Source: Rhizobium sp. NLR16a (lineage in GTDB: Bacteria > Pseudomonadota > Alphaproteobacteria > Rhizobiales > Rhizobiaceae). Taken from it: 64,000 bases of DNA. A program made the translations under genes and the position numbers. This document shows, one piece after another, positions 50,981 to 59,905 of the stretch. A model generated the notes under the pieces. That model saw nothing but the letters and a program-made list of their open reading frames with translations, did not search any database and was not told the origin of the DNA. How positions within the stretch are numbered: the first letter of the stretch is position 1; each line of letters starts with the position of its first letter. The DNA lies in contig NZ_CP072865.1 of assembly GCF_017948245.1 (NCBI RefSeq), positions 2,133,501 to 2,197,500 of the forward strand, read 5' to 3'.

Positions 50981-51772
50981 ATGAAAATCGCAACCTACAA
51001 TGTCAACGGGATCAACGGGCGACTGACCAACCTGCTGCGCTGGCTGAAGGAGGATAGTCCCGATGTCGCCTGCCTTCAGGAACTGAAAACCGACGACGCC
51101 AGGTTTCCGCGAAAAGAGCTCGAACGGGCCGGCTACGGCGCGGTCTGGCACGGGCAGCGATCCTGGAACGGTGTCGCGATCCTGGCAAAGGACACGACAC
51201 CGATCCTGGCACGGCGCGGTCTTCCGGGCGATCCTGATGACACCCACAGCCGGTATATCGAAGCCGTCATCGAGGGCATGCTGATCGGATGCCTGTATCT
51301 GCCGAACGGCAACCCCTTTCCGAGCGCCAAGTTCGAATACAAGCTTCGCTGGTTCCGTCGCCTGCACGCCTATGCCGCCGAACTGCTCGAAATCGAGGTG
51401 CCTTCCATCCTTGCCGGCGATTTCAACGTCATGCCGACGGAGATCGACGTCTACAAGCCGGAGCGCTGGCGAGACGATGCGCTTTTCAGGCCCGAAGTCC
51501 GCAAAGCCTATGCCCGGCTCGTCTCCCAGGGTTGGACGGATGCCATCAGGCATCTGCATCCGGACGAGCGCATCTACACCTTCTGGAAATACTGGCGGAA
51601 CAGTTTTGAGCGTGACGCGGGGCTTCGGATCGACCACTTTCTGCTCAGCCCGACGGTGGCGCCGTGGCTTCGATCTGCGACCGTCCGGCGCAAGCCGCGG
51701 GGGTGGGAGCATACGAGCGACCACGCACCCGTCATGATCGAGCTCGATATTGCCGCAGCTGAAGCCGGGTGA
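50981..51772 (+). CDS. xthA: Exodeoxyribonuclease III / AP endonuclease
   Basis: The 263-residue exonuclease-III family protein starts MKIATYNVNGINGRL, the typical opening. The catalytic residues appear in ACLQELKT (metal Glu), LAGDFNVMP (Asp-Asn), and TSDHAPVMIEL (Asp-His at the end). It cuts at abasic sites in base-excision repair. The 136 bases upstream hold no gene. It lies in the cluster of stress-type genes, which suits a repair role. Confidence 0.93.
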   Translation: MKIATYNVNGINGRLTNLLRWLKEDSPDVACLQELKTDDARFPRKELERAGYGAVWHGQRSWNGVAILAKDTTPILARRGLPGDPDDTHSRYIEAVIEGMLIGCLYLPNGNPFPSAKFEYKLRWFRRLHAYAAELLEIEVPSILAGDFNVMPTEIDVYKPERWRDDALFRPEVRKAYARLVSQGWTDAIRHLHPDERIYTFWKYWRNSFERDAGLRIDHFLLSPTVAPWLRSATVRRKPRGWEHTSDHAPVMIELDIAAAEAG

Positions 51773-51802
51773 GCGGCAATGCCATCGATCGCAGAATATC
51801 GG

Positions 51803-51827
51803 GGAACCTGCGATGCCTGCCGGAGTT
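51803..51827 (+). promoter_or_regulatory. Candidate EcfG/RpoE2-type promoter
   Basis: GGAAC (51803-51807), a 16-base spacer, then AGTT (51824-51827) fits GGAAC-N16-xGTT with one difference. The predicted start is near 51834, right before AAGGAG and the ATG at 51850. Confidence 0.6.
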
Positions 51828-51849
51828 TGCCTGCAAAGGAGATTGTCCG

Positions 51850-52080
51850 ATGCGCACGAAGCCCATTTCCGATTCCGTCAAGCTTCCGCCGAAATCGTTG
51901 AACGAGGATACTCGGGACGGCGAGTTGCCCGAAGCCAATATCGACGACCAGCGCAAGCCTCCCGTCAGCATGGGCATCAGCCGCGAGGCGGGCGACGGCG
52001 TCCCCGGCTCCGACCCTGAGACAAGCCGCGTCGATCAGAAGGGTCGCATTCCTGCCCCGCAATTCTCCAACCGGAAGTGA
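51850..52080 (+). CDS. Small acidic-basic hydrophilic protein
   Basis: The 76-residue start MRTKPISDSVKLPPKS lies behind AAGGAG. The protein is entirely hydrophilic, rich in Asp, Glu, Pro, Lys and Arg (NEDTRDGELPEANIDDQRKPPVSMGISREAGDG), with no membrane segment; it looks intrinsically disordered. I recognise no family. The EcfG-type promoter immediately upstream and the next small gene sharing its stop suggest a two-gene stress operon. Confidence 0.7.
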   Translation: MRTKPISDSVKLPPKSLNEDTRDGELPEANIDDQRKPPVSMGISREAGDGVPGSDPETSRVDQKGRIPAPQFSNRK

Positions 52081-52085
52081 TCGTC

Positions 52086-52268
52086 ATGGGCGAGAGCAAG
52101 AACTATCTCAATACCGATGAAATCCGGGCCGACGATCAATTGTCGCCGAAACCGGTCGAAGGAAAAGATCCACCACGGCATGTGCGCAAAAGCGAGGAAG
52201 CCGTTGCCGAAGACTCCGACGATACGGAGCGCATCCGGGTTCCGCCAGCGGTCGCCAATCCTGATTGA
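52086..52268 (+). CDS. Small hydrophilic protein
   Basis: The 60-residue frame starts at an ATG five bases after the preceding stop; a GTG at 52077, overlapping that stop, is an alternative. The sequence MGESKNYLNTDEIRADDQLS continues with PKPVEGKDPPRHVRKSEEAVAEDSDDTERIRVPP. It is acidic, without membrane helices, and probably disordered like its neighbour. No family is recognised. It is convergent with the flavoprotein gene. Confidence 0.6.
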   Translation: MGESKNYLNTDEIRADDQLSPKPVEGKDPPRHVRKSEEAVAEDSDDTERIRVPPAVANPD

Positions 52269-52286
52269 TACGATTACAGCATCGCC

Positions 52287-54371
52287 TCATTCGCCGCCGT
52301 CCAGATCATAGATGCGGCCCGTCAACCAGGCGGGCCAGTCGCGTTCGAAAAAGGATCTGGCGCCTTCGTCCAAATTGCGGTTCGGACGGGTTGAAAGCCT
52401 GATCTCATCGCCGTCGAGCCTAACGACGATCTGCTCCTGGCGATGCGCTTCGCTTTCCTTGCGGAAACGATAGTCCTCCAGTGGACCGGCGCTCGCCTGC
52501 GGAAGGAATTCGCCCTCCGCATCGCAGATCGCGCGTGCACCCCGACTGCCGCCGCCCCTGCCAATGAAGAAGTCGAGCGCGCTCAGCACCGCTTCCGAGG
52601 CGAGCGCCATGTGCCGCCATTGCACACCTCGGACCGCTTCGGCCGCGCGGTCGTAGGCGAGGCCGTTGGCGCGGACTTTGGCGTTCAGCGCCCGCGCTTC
52701 GACCAAGGCCTGGCGGACGCTCCTTTGATCGCAGATGATGCCCGCCTTCTCGCTCATGCGCGCCTGCACCGCCGAGCGGACCGCTTTGACGGTGAGCGGG
52801 CTTTCAGTCCGCAGCGCGGAGAGGAGATCGGCGATGCCCGCCTCCGCGGCTTCCGGTACCGGTCCTGCGGCAGCCCGCTTCGCCCCGCCGCCGGCGCCGA
52901 TGTGTTCGGCCACCCTGGTGCCGAAGACCTGTCCGGCATTCAGCGCCGCTCCACCGGGCCGTGTTACCCCATGTGTCCCTGCCGCTTCCCCGACCGCGTA
53001 GCAGCCCCTAAGATTGGTGCGGCCCCAGCTATCGACCATGATCCCGCCGTTCATGTGCTGGTTGTTGACCGCGAACTCCAGCGGCTCTGCGGCAATATCG
53101 ATCTTGTAGCGGCGATAGAGCTCGATCGCGAGCGGGTTCATGTGCTTCAACCGATCGATCGGCATTTCCTGATCGGCGCCAGCCTTGCCGAGATAGAGAC
53201 GGACGTCCTCGTCCAGCCGTTCCAGGCTGAATGGCAGGTCGCCGGGAACGGGCAGAGGATTACGATTGAAATCCATAAAGACGCGCCGACCCGCTGCGGT
53301 CTCACGGTAAATGGCGAGATCGACCAGGCTCGAGCCGAAATCAAGCAGGCGGGTCGCGTGGAACGGCCATTGATAGCCCTTACGGAAGATGTTTGACGCC
53401 AGCTCCTGGGTACTTCGATAATATCCCGCCAGGAAATGGTGTTCGGCGCCTTCGCCGTCGACCGAATAAATGTGCGGAATCGCCTGGACATATGTTCCGG
53501 ACAGATTCCACGGGAATCCCTCCCTGCGCGTTCCAATGCCGAACTGGCTTTCGGTCAGGTTGACGAGTTCCACGCCCGCTTCCAGCGCCAGTCCGAGGGA
53601 GCCGAAGCAGCCGTTGGGATAAACGCTGTCGCGATAAAGTTCGCCTGGGCCGCCGGCTGCGAGCACGATCACGTCACTCACGAACAAAGCGATGCCGAGC
53701 GGGTTTTCCTGCCTACGGTCCCCGGCGCGCATGACGAGCGTGCCGGTGACGTTACGCTCAGCCCCCTCGCCTTCGATGAGGATCTTGACCGCGGTGGTCT
53801 GGTTGTAGAACGGCACGCCCAGTCGGATCGCCTCCTCCGCCAGCACCTTGACCATCAAGCGCGAGGTGCGCGGGCCGCAGCTGGTGGCGCGGCCGACCTC
53901 GTCATGGTCGGTCTGATATCTCAGCGTTCCGCCGAGCGGATCCTGGGGCAGCGGCAGCCCCAAGTACTGCAGCGATGCCATCATCCGTGACGAGCCGACC
54001 GCTTCGACATAGGCCGTGTCCTCGTCCATCGCGCCGCCGCTGCCGATGGCGCGGGCCATCGCCCGGTAATTGTCGCCCTGGTCGGCCGTGTTCGCGGTGT
54101 GGAGGGTTTGCTTGTCGGAGCCAGAGCAGGCCGAGGTTCCGCCCCAAGCGCTTTGGCTGATAATGACGACATCGACGCCGCGCCGCTTCATTTCCACCGC
54201 CGCACGCAAACCCGCAGCGCCAGATCCGACGACGACGCAGCCGGCTCGGTAGATCGGTACGTCGATGCCAGCCAGGCGGGCTCGACCGGAAGCAGGCGGC
54301 TCCGGCGGAAGCCGCGGCATATCGACATCGGTCAGTGCGTCAAGAATTTCCTGCGGAACATCTATGGTCAT
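52287..54371 (-). CDS. FAD-dependent oxidoreductase, fumarate-reductase-like
   Basis: The 694-residue start MTIDVPQEILDALTDVDMP was chosen because the longer frame overlaps the Gfo/Idh gene. The FAD-binding motif is VVVGSGAAGLRAAVEMKRRGVDVVII (about 42-67) and a second FAD site is GGAALNAGQVFGTRVAE. The catalytic-site region HATRLLDFGS and NNQHMNGGI resemble the succinate dehydrogenase/fumarate reductase flavoprotein and L-aspartate oxidase family. The last 120 residues are a helical extension. It is the last gene of the operon. Its substrate is unknown; it may oxidise a keto-sugar or an acid product. Confidence 0.82.
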   Translation of the reverse strand: MTIDVPQEILDALTDVDMPRLPPEPPASGRARLAGIDVPIYRAGCVVVGSGAAGLRAAVEMKRRGVDVVIISQSAWGGTSACSGSDKQTLHTANTADQGDNYRAMARAIGSGGAMDEDTAYVEAVGSSRMMASLQYLGLPLPQDPLGGTLRYQTDHDEVGRATSCGPRTSRLMVKVLAEEAIRLGVPFYNQTTAVKILIEGEGAERNVTGTLVMRAGDRRQENPLGIALFVSDVIVLAAGGPGELYRDSVYPNGCFGSLGLALEAGVELVNLTESQFGIGTRREGFPWNLSGTYVQAIPHIYSVDGEGAEHHFLAGYYRSTQELASNIFRKGYQWPFHATRLLDFGSSLVDLAIYRETAAGRRVFMDFNRNPLPVPGDLPFSLERLDEDVRLYLGKAGADQEMPIDRLKHMNPLAIELYRRYKIDIAAEPLEFAVNNQHMNGGIMVDSWGRTNLRGCYAVGEAAGTHGVTRPGGAALNAGQVFGTRVAEHIGAGGGAKRAAAGPVPEAAEAGIADLLSALRTESPLTVKAVRSAVQARMSEKAGIICDQRSVRQALVEARALNAKVRANGLAYDRAAEAVRGVQWRHMALASEAVLSALDFFIGRGGGSRGARAICDAEGEFLPQASAGPLEDYRFRKESEAHRQEQIVVRLDGDEIRLSTRPNRNLDEGARSFFERDWPAWLTGRIYDLDGGE

Positions 54372-54384
54372 CGGCGCGTCACAA

Positions 54385-55554
54385 TCAATTGAGCGGGATA
54401 TCCACCCAGCGTCTCTGCCGGGAGGACTCCATGCAGGCGTCGACAATCTGGCAGATGTGGTGGCCGGCATCGAATGTCGGCCACATCGGCTTGTTTGCGA
54501 CGATCGATCTTATGACTTCGGCCACCTCGATGATCTTGCTTTCATTGTAGCCTATGCCGAAATTCGGCAGCGGAAGGAAGGCCCTGAAGGTGGGGTTCTC
54601 AGGCCCGACGTCGATCTCGCGAAAGCCCCGGCGTCCCGTGCTGTCGTCGTTGGAGTAAAAACGCAACCGGTTTATCTCGTCATAGGTATAGGCGATGCTG
54701 CCTTTCGTTCCGTAGACTTCGTAGGTCTGCATGAATTTGCGGCCGGTGGCGACGCGGCTGAAGTCGACGATGCCGGCGGCGCCGTTTTCGAACCGGCACA
54801 GCAGGTTCGTCGCGTCGGGATTGGTGATATCGGCCCAGGCCTCGTTGCCCGACAGTTTCACCTGCTCCCCATAGGCAAGCCCCTCGACGATCGGCCGGCG
54901 CGGGGTGACGATGAGATTGTCGGCGATCAGAGAGCTGACGCGGCCGACAAGGAAATCCATAAAGCTGAAGATGTGCGAACCGGTATCGCCGACGATCCCG
55001 GTCGGCGCGAGCTTGCCATCGGCGCGCCACATGAACGGTGCTGTGGGATCCCCATACATGTCGACGTGCTGGCAGCCGCGAAACAGCTTGACCTCGCCGA
55101 TTTCACCGGATTCGATGATCTCTTTCGCCAGATCATGAACGGGGTTTCGGGGAAAGGCGTGTCCGACACGGGTAATGACACCCTTTTCTCTGGCGATCTC
55201 GGCCAGCTCCAGCGCTTCGTTAGCGGTATTTGCCAGCGGCTTCTCGCAATAGACATGTTTGCCGGCCAGCAGGGCCGCCTTGGCCACCGGATAGTGCAGA
55301 TGGTCGGGCAGGCAGATATCGACGAGATCGACTTCGGGATCGGCAACCGCCAGCTTCCAATCCTGGTAGATCCTGGCCCCCGGCGCCCTGTTGCCAATAT
55401 CCTGCGCTACGTCAGGGTTGCTGTCGACAAGCGCAACGATCCGCGCCGTTCCATCCGACACGCCGAAGAAATGCGGAAAGGTCTGATAGGCCATCGTGTG
55501 GACCTTCCCCATCCAGCCAGAGGCGCCAAGCACTGCAACTTTCACTACAGACAT
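54385..55554 (-). CDS. Gfo/Idh/MocA-family NAD(P)-dependent dehydrogenase
   Basis: The 389-residue protein starts behind TAAGGAG. The Rossmann domain opens VAVLGASGWMGKVH, with the family motif HVYCEKPLA near residue 98 and the C-terminal beta-sheet domain after GHAFPRNPVHDLAK. GDTGSHIFSFMDF carries the usual catalytic histidine. Members oxidise sugars or cyclitols at C1, C2 or C3, or reduce 3-keto sugars. Its place beside two GMC flavoenzymes suggests it acts on an oxidised sugar. Confidence 0.9.
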   Translation of the reverse strand: MSVVKVAVLGASGWMGKVHTMAYQTFPHFFGVSDGTARIVALVDSNPDVAQDIGNRAPGARIYQDWKLAVADPEVDLVDICLPDHLHYPVAKAALLAGKHVYCEKPLANTANEALELAEIAREKGVITRVGHAFPRNPVHDLAKEIIESGEIGEVKLFRGCQHVDMYGDPTAPFMWRADGKLAPTGIVGDTGSHIFSFMDFLVGRVSSLIADNLIVTPRRPIVEGLAYGEQVKLSGNEAWADITNPDATNLLCRFENGAAGIVDFSRVATGRKFMQTYEVYGTKGSIAYTYDEINRLRFYSNDDSTGRRGFREIDVGPENPTFRAFLPLPNFGIGYNESKIIEVAEVIRSIVANKPMWPTFDAGHHICQIVDACMESSRQRRWVDIPLN

Positions 55555-55566
55555 TGTCGTTACTCC

Positions 55567-57222
55567 TTAGCGTATTTCGGCGCGGGCCCGCGGCCTGGTA
55601 TCATTGCGTTCATAGGCAAAGATCGCCGACGGCAGCGCAGGCAGGCCCCGGATGAGGTCCGATCCCTTTTCGCCGACCATGATCGTCGGCGCGTTGGTGT
55701 TGCAGGACGGCACGCGCGGCATGACGGAGGAATCGCAGACCCTCAGGCCTTCGAGGCCGTGCACCTTGAGATCGAGCCCGACAACAGCGTCAGGCCCTGT
55801 TCCCATCTTGCAGGTGCCCACCGGATGATGGTCGGTCTTGGCACTGGCGCAGCCATAGTCGAAAAGCTGCTCGTCGGTCATGACCTTCGGTCCCGGCAGC
55901 CTTTCGGCCATGACATAGGGTTTCAGCGCCGCCTGCTGCATGATTTCGCGGGCGATCTTGAGCCCCTCCAGTGACATCTTCCTGTCATGGGGATCAGACC
56001 AGTAATTGGGATCGATCAAAGGAGCCACAGCGGGATCGGCGGATGAGAGACGCACCGTCCCTCGCGAGCGCGGATGCAGATAGGCCGAGTTGAGCGTGAC
56101 CCCGGCATTTTTGAGCCGCTCCACGCCTGCTTCGATGCCGGAACCCAGGCCGAGGTGGAACTGAATATCGGGAGACGGTGCGTTAGGATCGGCATACCAG
56201 AAGCCGCCGGTCTCGAAGAGCGACGAGGCGACCGGACCGGTGCGGAACAGGACATATTGTATCCCCGCCCAAAGCGTACGGTGCAGCTTCGCGACGCCGT
56301 CATAGGTGTGATCGCCGGTGCATTCGGCGATAACGAACAGATCGAGATGGTCCTGAAGATTGCCGCCAACGCCAGGCAGATCATGGAGGGGCTTGACGCC
56401 CACCGCAGTCAAATGATCGGCCGGCCCTATGCCGGACTGCAACAGGAGCTTCGGCGATCCGATCGCGCCTGACGAGACCAGGACTTCGCGTTCAGCGCGC
56501 ACGACCTCCAGGCCGTGTCCGGTGGCGATCTCAACGCCGACCGCGCGGCCTGCCTCCAGCAGGATACGGACGACACGCGCGCCCGTGCGGATCGTCAGAT
56601 TCTTCCGGTTCCTGATCGGCGAGAGATAGGCAAACGACGCCGACGACCGGCGGCGATTGCGCTGGGTGAGCTGGTAAAATCCGACGCCGGCCTGCTGGCG
56701 GCCGTTGAAGTCGTGATTGTAGGGTATTCCAAGCTCCTGTCCCGCGCGGATATAGGCGTCGCAGATCGGCAAGGGTGCAGCCGGCATCGAGACACCCAGC
56801 GGACCGCCATAGGCGTGGTAATCGTCGGCGAAACGCTGATTGTCCTCCGCACGTTTGAAATAGGGCAGGATCGAACGGTAGTCCCAGCCCGCGCAGCCAT
56901 CTTCACTGGCCCAGAGATCATAATCGGCCGCGTTGCCGCGGGTGTAGAGCTGCGCATTGATCGACGAGCCGCCGCCGATGATCTTTGCCTGGGTATAGCG
57001 GAGCACCCTGCCCTTCATGTGCCTCTGGGGAACGGTTTCCCATCCCCAGCTGGCGACGCCCTTGGTCATCTTGGCAAAGCCGGCGGGCATGTGGAAAAGA
57101 GGATTCCAGTCACCTCCGCCCGCCTCCAGAAGCAGTACCTTGACATCGGGATCTTCGCTGAGGCGGCTCGCAAGAACACAGCCCGCAGGGCCGGCACCGG
57201 TGATGATATAGTCGAATCCCAT
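55567..57222 (-). CDS. GMC oxidoreductase, choline-dehydrogenase-like
   Basis: The 551-residue flavoprotein begins MGFDYIITGAGPAGCVLASRLSEDPD, the FAD motif GxGxxG. RYTQAKIIGGGSSINAQLYTRG is GMC signature 1 and SSGAIGSPKLLLQSGIGP is signature 2. Catalytic histidine/asparagine residues lie in TDHHPVGTCKMG and SCNTNAPTIM. It resembles BetA-like alcohol dehydrogenases of broad range rather than true choline dehydrogenase. It lies 9 bases after the second GMC gene and 12 before the Gfo/Idh gene. Confidence 0.92.
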   Translation of the reverse strand: MGFDYIITGAGPAGCVLASRLSEDPDVKVLLLEAGGGDWNPLFHMPAGFAKMTKGVASWGWETVPQRHMKGRVLRYTQAKIIGGGSSINAQLYTRGNAADYDLWASEDGCAGWDYRSILPYFKRAEDNQRFADDYHAYGGPLGVSMPAAPLPICDAYIRAGQELGIPYNHDFNGRQQAGVGFYQLTQRNRRRSSASFAYLSPIRNRKNLTIRTGARVVRILLEAGRAVGVEIATGHGLEVVRAEREVLVSSGAIGSPKLLLQSGIGPADHLTAVGVKPLHDLPGVGGNLQDHLDLFVIAECTGDHTYDGVAKLHRTLWAGIQYVLFRTGPVASSLFETGGFWYADPNAPSPDIQFHLGLGSGIEAGVERLKNAGVTLNSAYLHPRSRGTVRLSSADPAVAPLIDPNYWSDPHDRKMSLEGLKIAREIMQQAALKPYVMAERLPGPKVMTDEQLFDYGCASAKTDHHPVGTCKMGTGPDAVVGLDLKVHGLEGLRVCDSSVMPRVPSCNTNAPTIMVGEKGSDLIRGLPALPSAIFAYERNDTRPRARAEIR

Positions 57223-57231
57223 TTTACTGTC

Positions 57232-58770
57232 CTATTTGAAGCCGGCGCGCGCCAACGGATCTGCCTGTGTCTGCAAGTCTGTCGACGCGATGTGATGGGC
57301 AACTCTGAGCGCTTGGCTGGCGACGGTGAGCGCCGGATTGACCGCAGCCGATGTGGGCAGAAAACCGGCGTCGACGACGAAAAGATTGCCGTGATCGTAG
57401 GACCGGCAGTATGGATCCAGTGGCGCCGTTGCCGGGTCGTTTCCGATGCGGATCGTTCCGCACTGATGGGACGGCGTGCGTTTGTCGAAGGGTCTGGACA
57501 ACACGATCGGAAAACCGATCGACCGCAGGATCGCCTTCAGCTTGGCGACCAGCGCAAGATGCGCGTCCCAGTTGGTCCTCTGCCATTTGAGGACGATCCG
57601 ATCGCCATCGACCATCACGCGGCTTTCGGGATTCGGAACGTCCTCGCTCATCGCATAGAAGTCGATGGCATGGTCCGTCATGAAACGCAGAAGCCATTCC
57701 GGCGCCTGCGGCAAAGAGCCCTTAAGGACCTTTTCGGAAATACGCCCCAGCAACTGCACATTGCCGAGCGGCGGTCCGCCCTCCCCGTCCGAGAGATAGA
57801 AGTCGTTGAAGGCGAAAGTCTTCTGGTAGACGGCGGTGTTCCTGAAGCGCGGCGAGACTGCTATCACAGCCGAGGCGTTGTGGTTCATGAAGTTGCGGCC
57901 CACCTGATCGGAAGAATTGGCGAGCCCCCTCGGGAAGCGGTCGTTTTTCGAACGCAGCAAAAGCACGGATGACTGCACCGCACCGGCGGAAAGGATGACG
58001 ATCCTGGGCGAGACGGTCAGCGTCTGTCCGTCCTTGACATAGGTGACCCGGTCGATCCGGTTCCCCGCCCCTGTGTCGAGCCGTATCACCCGCGCATTGG
58101 TCTCAAGCCGCACGTTCTCGTGTTTCAGCGCCACCGCGAGGGCTGCGGTCTCGGCATCCATCTTGCCGTCTCGTGAATGCGGATGTGCATCCCAGGGCGT
58201 ACGTGCCTTGGAGAGCCAGGCTTGGAGATCCAGACCGAGCGGCAGCGAAAACGGATGCAGGCCTTTCGCCTTGAGGCGTGCCCTGACTTCGGCGATCGGC
58301 GCCTCGTCGGGCACGGGCGGGAATCCGTAGGCAACCGAGTGATGCGGTTCGGTCGGATCTTCGCCAAGAGTGCCGCGGACCTGATACATCAACTCCGCCT
58401 GCGAATACCATGGCTCCAGCTCTTCATAGGGAAAGGGCCAGGCGGGCGAAACGCCTTCCCGATGTTCGATGACCCCGAAATCTTCCTTGCGATAGCGCGA
58501 CAAGACGGCGCCGTAGAATTTCGAATTGCCGCCGACATTGTAATAGTTGCCGGGGTTGAAGCCCCTGCCGTCCGCCTCGTACCAGGTCTCCTTCGGCCGG
58601 AAATGCCCACGCTGGAAGATGGCGCGCTGGTCGCGATTGACTGGAAGATCGGCGATATGCTCGCCGGCTTCGAGGACCAATATCTGCGCACCAGATACAG
58701 CCAGGCCGGCAGCGACGGTGGCGCCGCCGACGCCCGAGCCGATGATGACGATGTCTGGTGAACCGCTCAT
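57232..58770 (-). CDS. GMC oxidoreductase, sugar-dehydrogenase-like
   Basis: The 512-residue start MSGSPDIVIIGSGVGGATVAAGL is chosen because the longer frame enters the ABC gene. The FAD motif is GSGVGGATVAAGLAVSG. FNPGNYYNVGGNSKFYGAVLSRYR is the flavin-contact region, and SHQCGTIRIGNDP and NPALTVASQAL hold the active-site residues. It resembles the GMC group that includes glucoside 3-dehydrogenase and gluconate/sorbose dehydrogenases. No small hitchhiker subunit is nearby. It lies 16 bases after the ABC ATPase. Confidence 0.88.
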   Translation of the reverse strand: MSGSPDIVIIGSGVGGATVAAGLAVSGAQILVLEAGEHIADLPVNRDQRAIFQRGHFRPKETWYEADGRGFNPGNYYNVGGNSKFYGAVLSRYRKEDFGVIEHREGVSPAWPFPYEELEPWYSQAELMYQVRGTLGEDPTEPHHSVAYGFPPVPDEAPIAEVRARLKAKGLHPFSLPLGLDLQAWLSKARTPWDAHPHSRDGKMDAETAALAVALKHENVRLETNARVIRLDTGAGNRIDRVTYVKDGQTLTVSPRIVILSAGAVQSSVLLLRSKNDRFPRGLANSSDQVGRNFMNHNASAVIAVSPRFRNTAVYQKTFAFNDFYLSDGEGGPPLGNVQLLGRISEKVLKGSLPQAPEWLLRFMTDHAIDFYAMSEDVPNPESRVMVDGDRIVLKWQRTNWDAHLALVAKLKAILRSIGFPIVLSRPFDKRTPSHQCGTIRIGNDPATAPLDPYCRSYDHGNLFVVDAGFLPTSAAVNPALTVASQALRVAHHIASTDLQTQADPLARAGFK

Positions 58771-58786
58771 GTCAACACCTTGCCAA

Positions 58787-59902
58787 TCACGCGATGCGGG
58801 CCTGGCTGTCCGGGTCGAAGAACACAGCCTTGTCGAGATTGAAGGCGAGGCGTGTGTGCTGGCCGGGTGCGATGCCGGCATCGGCGCGCAGTCGGGCGAC
58901 CACTTCCTTGCCGCCGAGCTTGGTGACGGCGAAGGTGTCGGAGCCGGCGGGTTCGACGACCTCGATCAGGCAGTCGCCTTCGGTGAGCGAGCGGGCATTG
59001 CGGTCGGCGCCGTCGGGGTCGGTCAGCGCCTCGGGGCGGATGCCGAAGATCACCTGCCGGCCGGCATAGGAGGAAAGACCGTTTGCGATTGTCGTGACCG
59101 GCAGCCTGAGCGGAGCGGCGTTCGGCCGCTCGAGCGAGACGGCGAGCCCACCGGCGCCGTTTTCGACCGAGGCCTTGACCAGGTTCATCGCCGGTGAACC
59201 CATGAAGTCGGCGACGAACATGTTGGCGGGATTGTTGTAGATCTCGGCCGGCGTGCCGAACTGCTGGACGATGCCGTCCTTCATCACGGCGATGCGGGTG
59301 GCGAGCGTCATTGCCTCGATCTGGTCGTGGGTGACGTAGACGATGGTCTTGCCGGTCGCCTGATGCAGTCGCTTGATCTCGATGCGCATGTCGACGCGCA
59401 GCTTGGCGTCGAGATTGGAGAGCGGTTCGTCGAACAGGAAGAGCTTGGGATCGCGCACCAGCGCCCGGCCCATGGCGACGCGCTGGCGCTGGCCACCCGA
59501 CAGCTGGCTCGGCTTGCGGTCGAGTAGATGGCCGATCTGCAGCACCTTGGCGACCTTGTCGATCGCCTGCTTGCGCTCTTCCGGCGGCACGCCGCGCATC
59601 TCCATGCCGAAGGCGATGTTGCCCGCCACCGTCATGTTCGGATAAAGCGCATAGGACTGGAACACCATGGCGATGTCGCGCTTGGAAGGATGCAGGCCGT
59701 TGACGGCGCGCCCGTCGATCCGGATCTCGCCCGCGGTGATCGTCTCCAGCCCGGCGATGGTGTTGAGCAGGGTCGACTTGCCGCAGCCGGACGGGCCGAC
59801 CAGCACCAGGAAGCCGCCCTTTTCGAGTTCGAGATCGATGCCCTTGAGGATGTCGACAGCGCCGAAGCGCTTTCTGAGGCCGGAGATTTCCAGGAAAGCC
59901 AT
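58787..59902 (-). CDS. CUT1 sugar ABC transporter ATP-binding protein
   Basis: The 371-residue protein has Walker A GPSGCGKST (about 37-45), signature LSGGQRQRVAMGRAL, Walker B LFLFDEPLSNLD, and the H-loop VTHDQ. A C-terminal OB/TOBE domain (about 235-365), typical of MalK/UgpC-type CUT1 ATPases, follows. It lies 3 bases after the second permease gene. It should energise uptake by the adjacent permeases and binding protein. Confidence 0.94.
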   Translation of the reverse strand: MAFLEISGLRKRFGAVDILKGIDLELEKGGFLVLVGPSGCGKSTLLNTIAGLETITAGEIRIDGRAVNGLHPSKRDIAMVFQSYALYPNMTVAGNIAFGMEMRGVPPEERKQAIDKVAKVLQIGHLLDRKPSQLSGGQRQRVAMGRALVRDPKLFLFDEPLSNLDAKLRVDMRIEIKRLHQATGKTIVYVTHDQIEAMTLATRIAVMKDGIVQQFGTPAEIYNNPANMFVADFMGSPAMNLVKASVENGAGGLAVSLERPNAAPLRLPVTTIANGLSSYAGRQVIFGIRPEALTDPDGADRNARSLTEGDCLIEVVEPAGSDTFAVTKLGGKEVVARLRADAGIAPGQHTRLAFNLDKAVFFDPDSQARIA

Positions 59903-59905
59903 GGG

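Noticed and set aside
54265..55974. 569-codon open frame antisense to Gfo/Idh and GMC genes
   Set aside because: Runs across two real genes on the other strand and lacks a ribosome binding site or domain.
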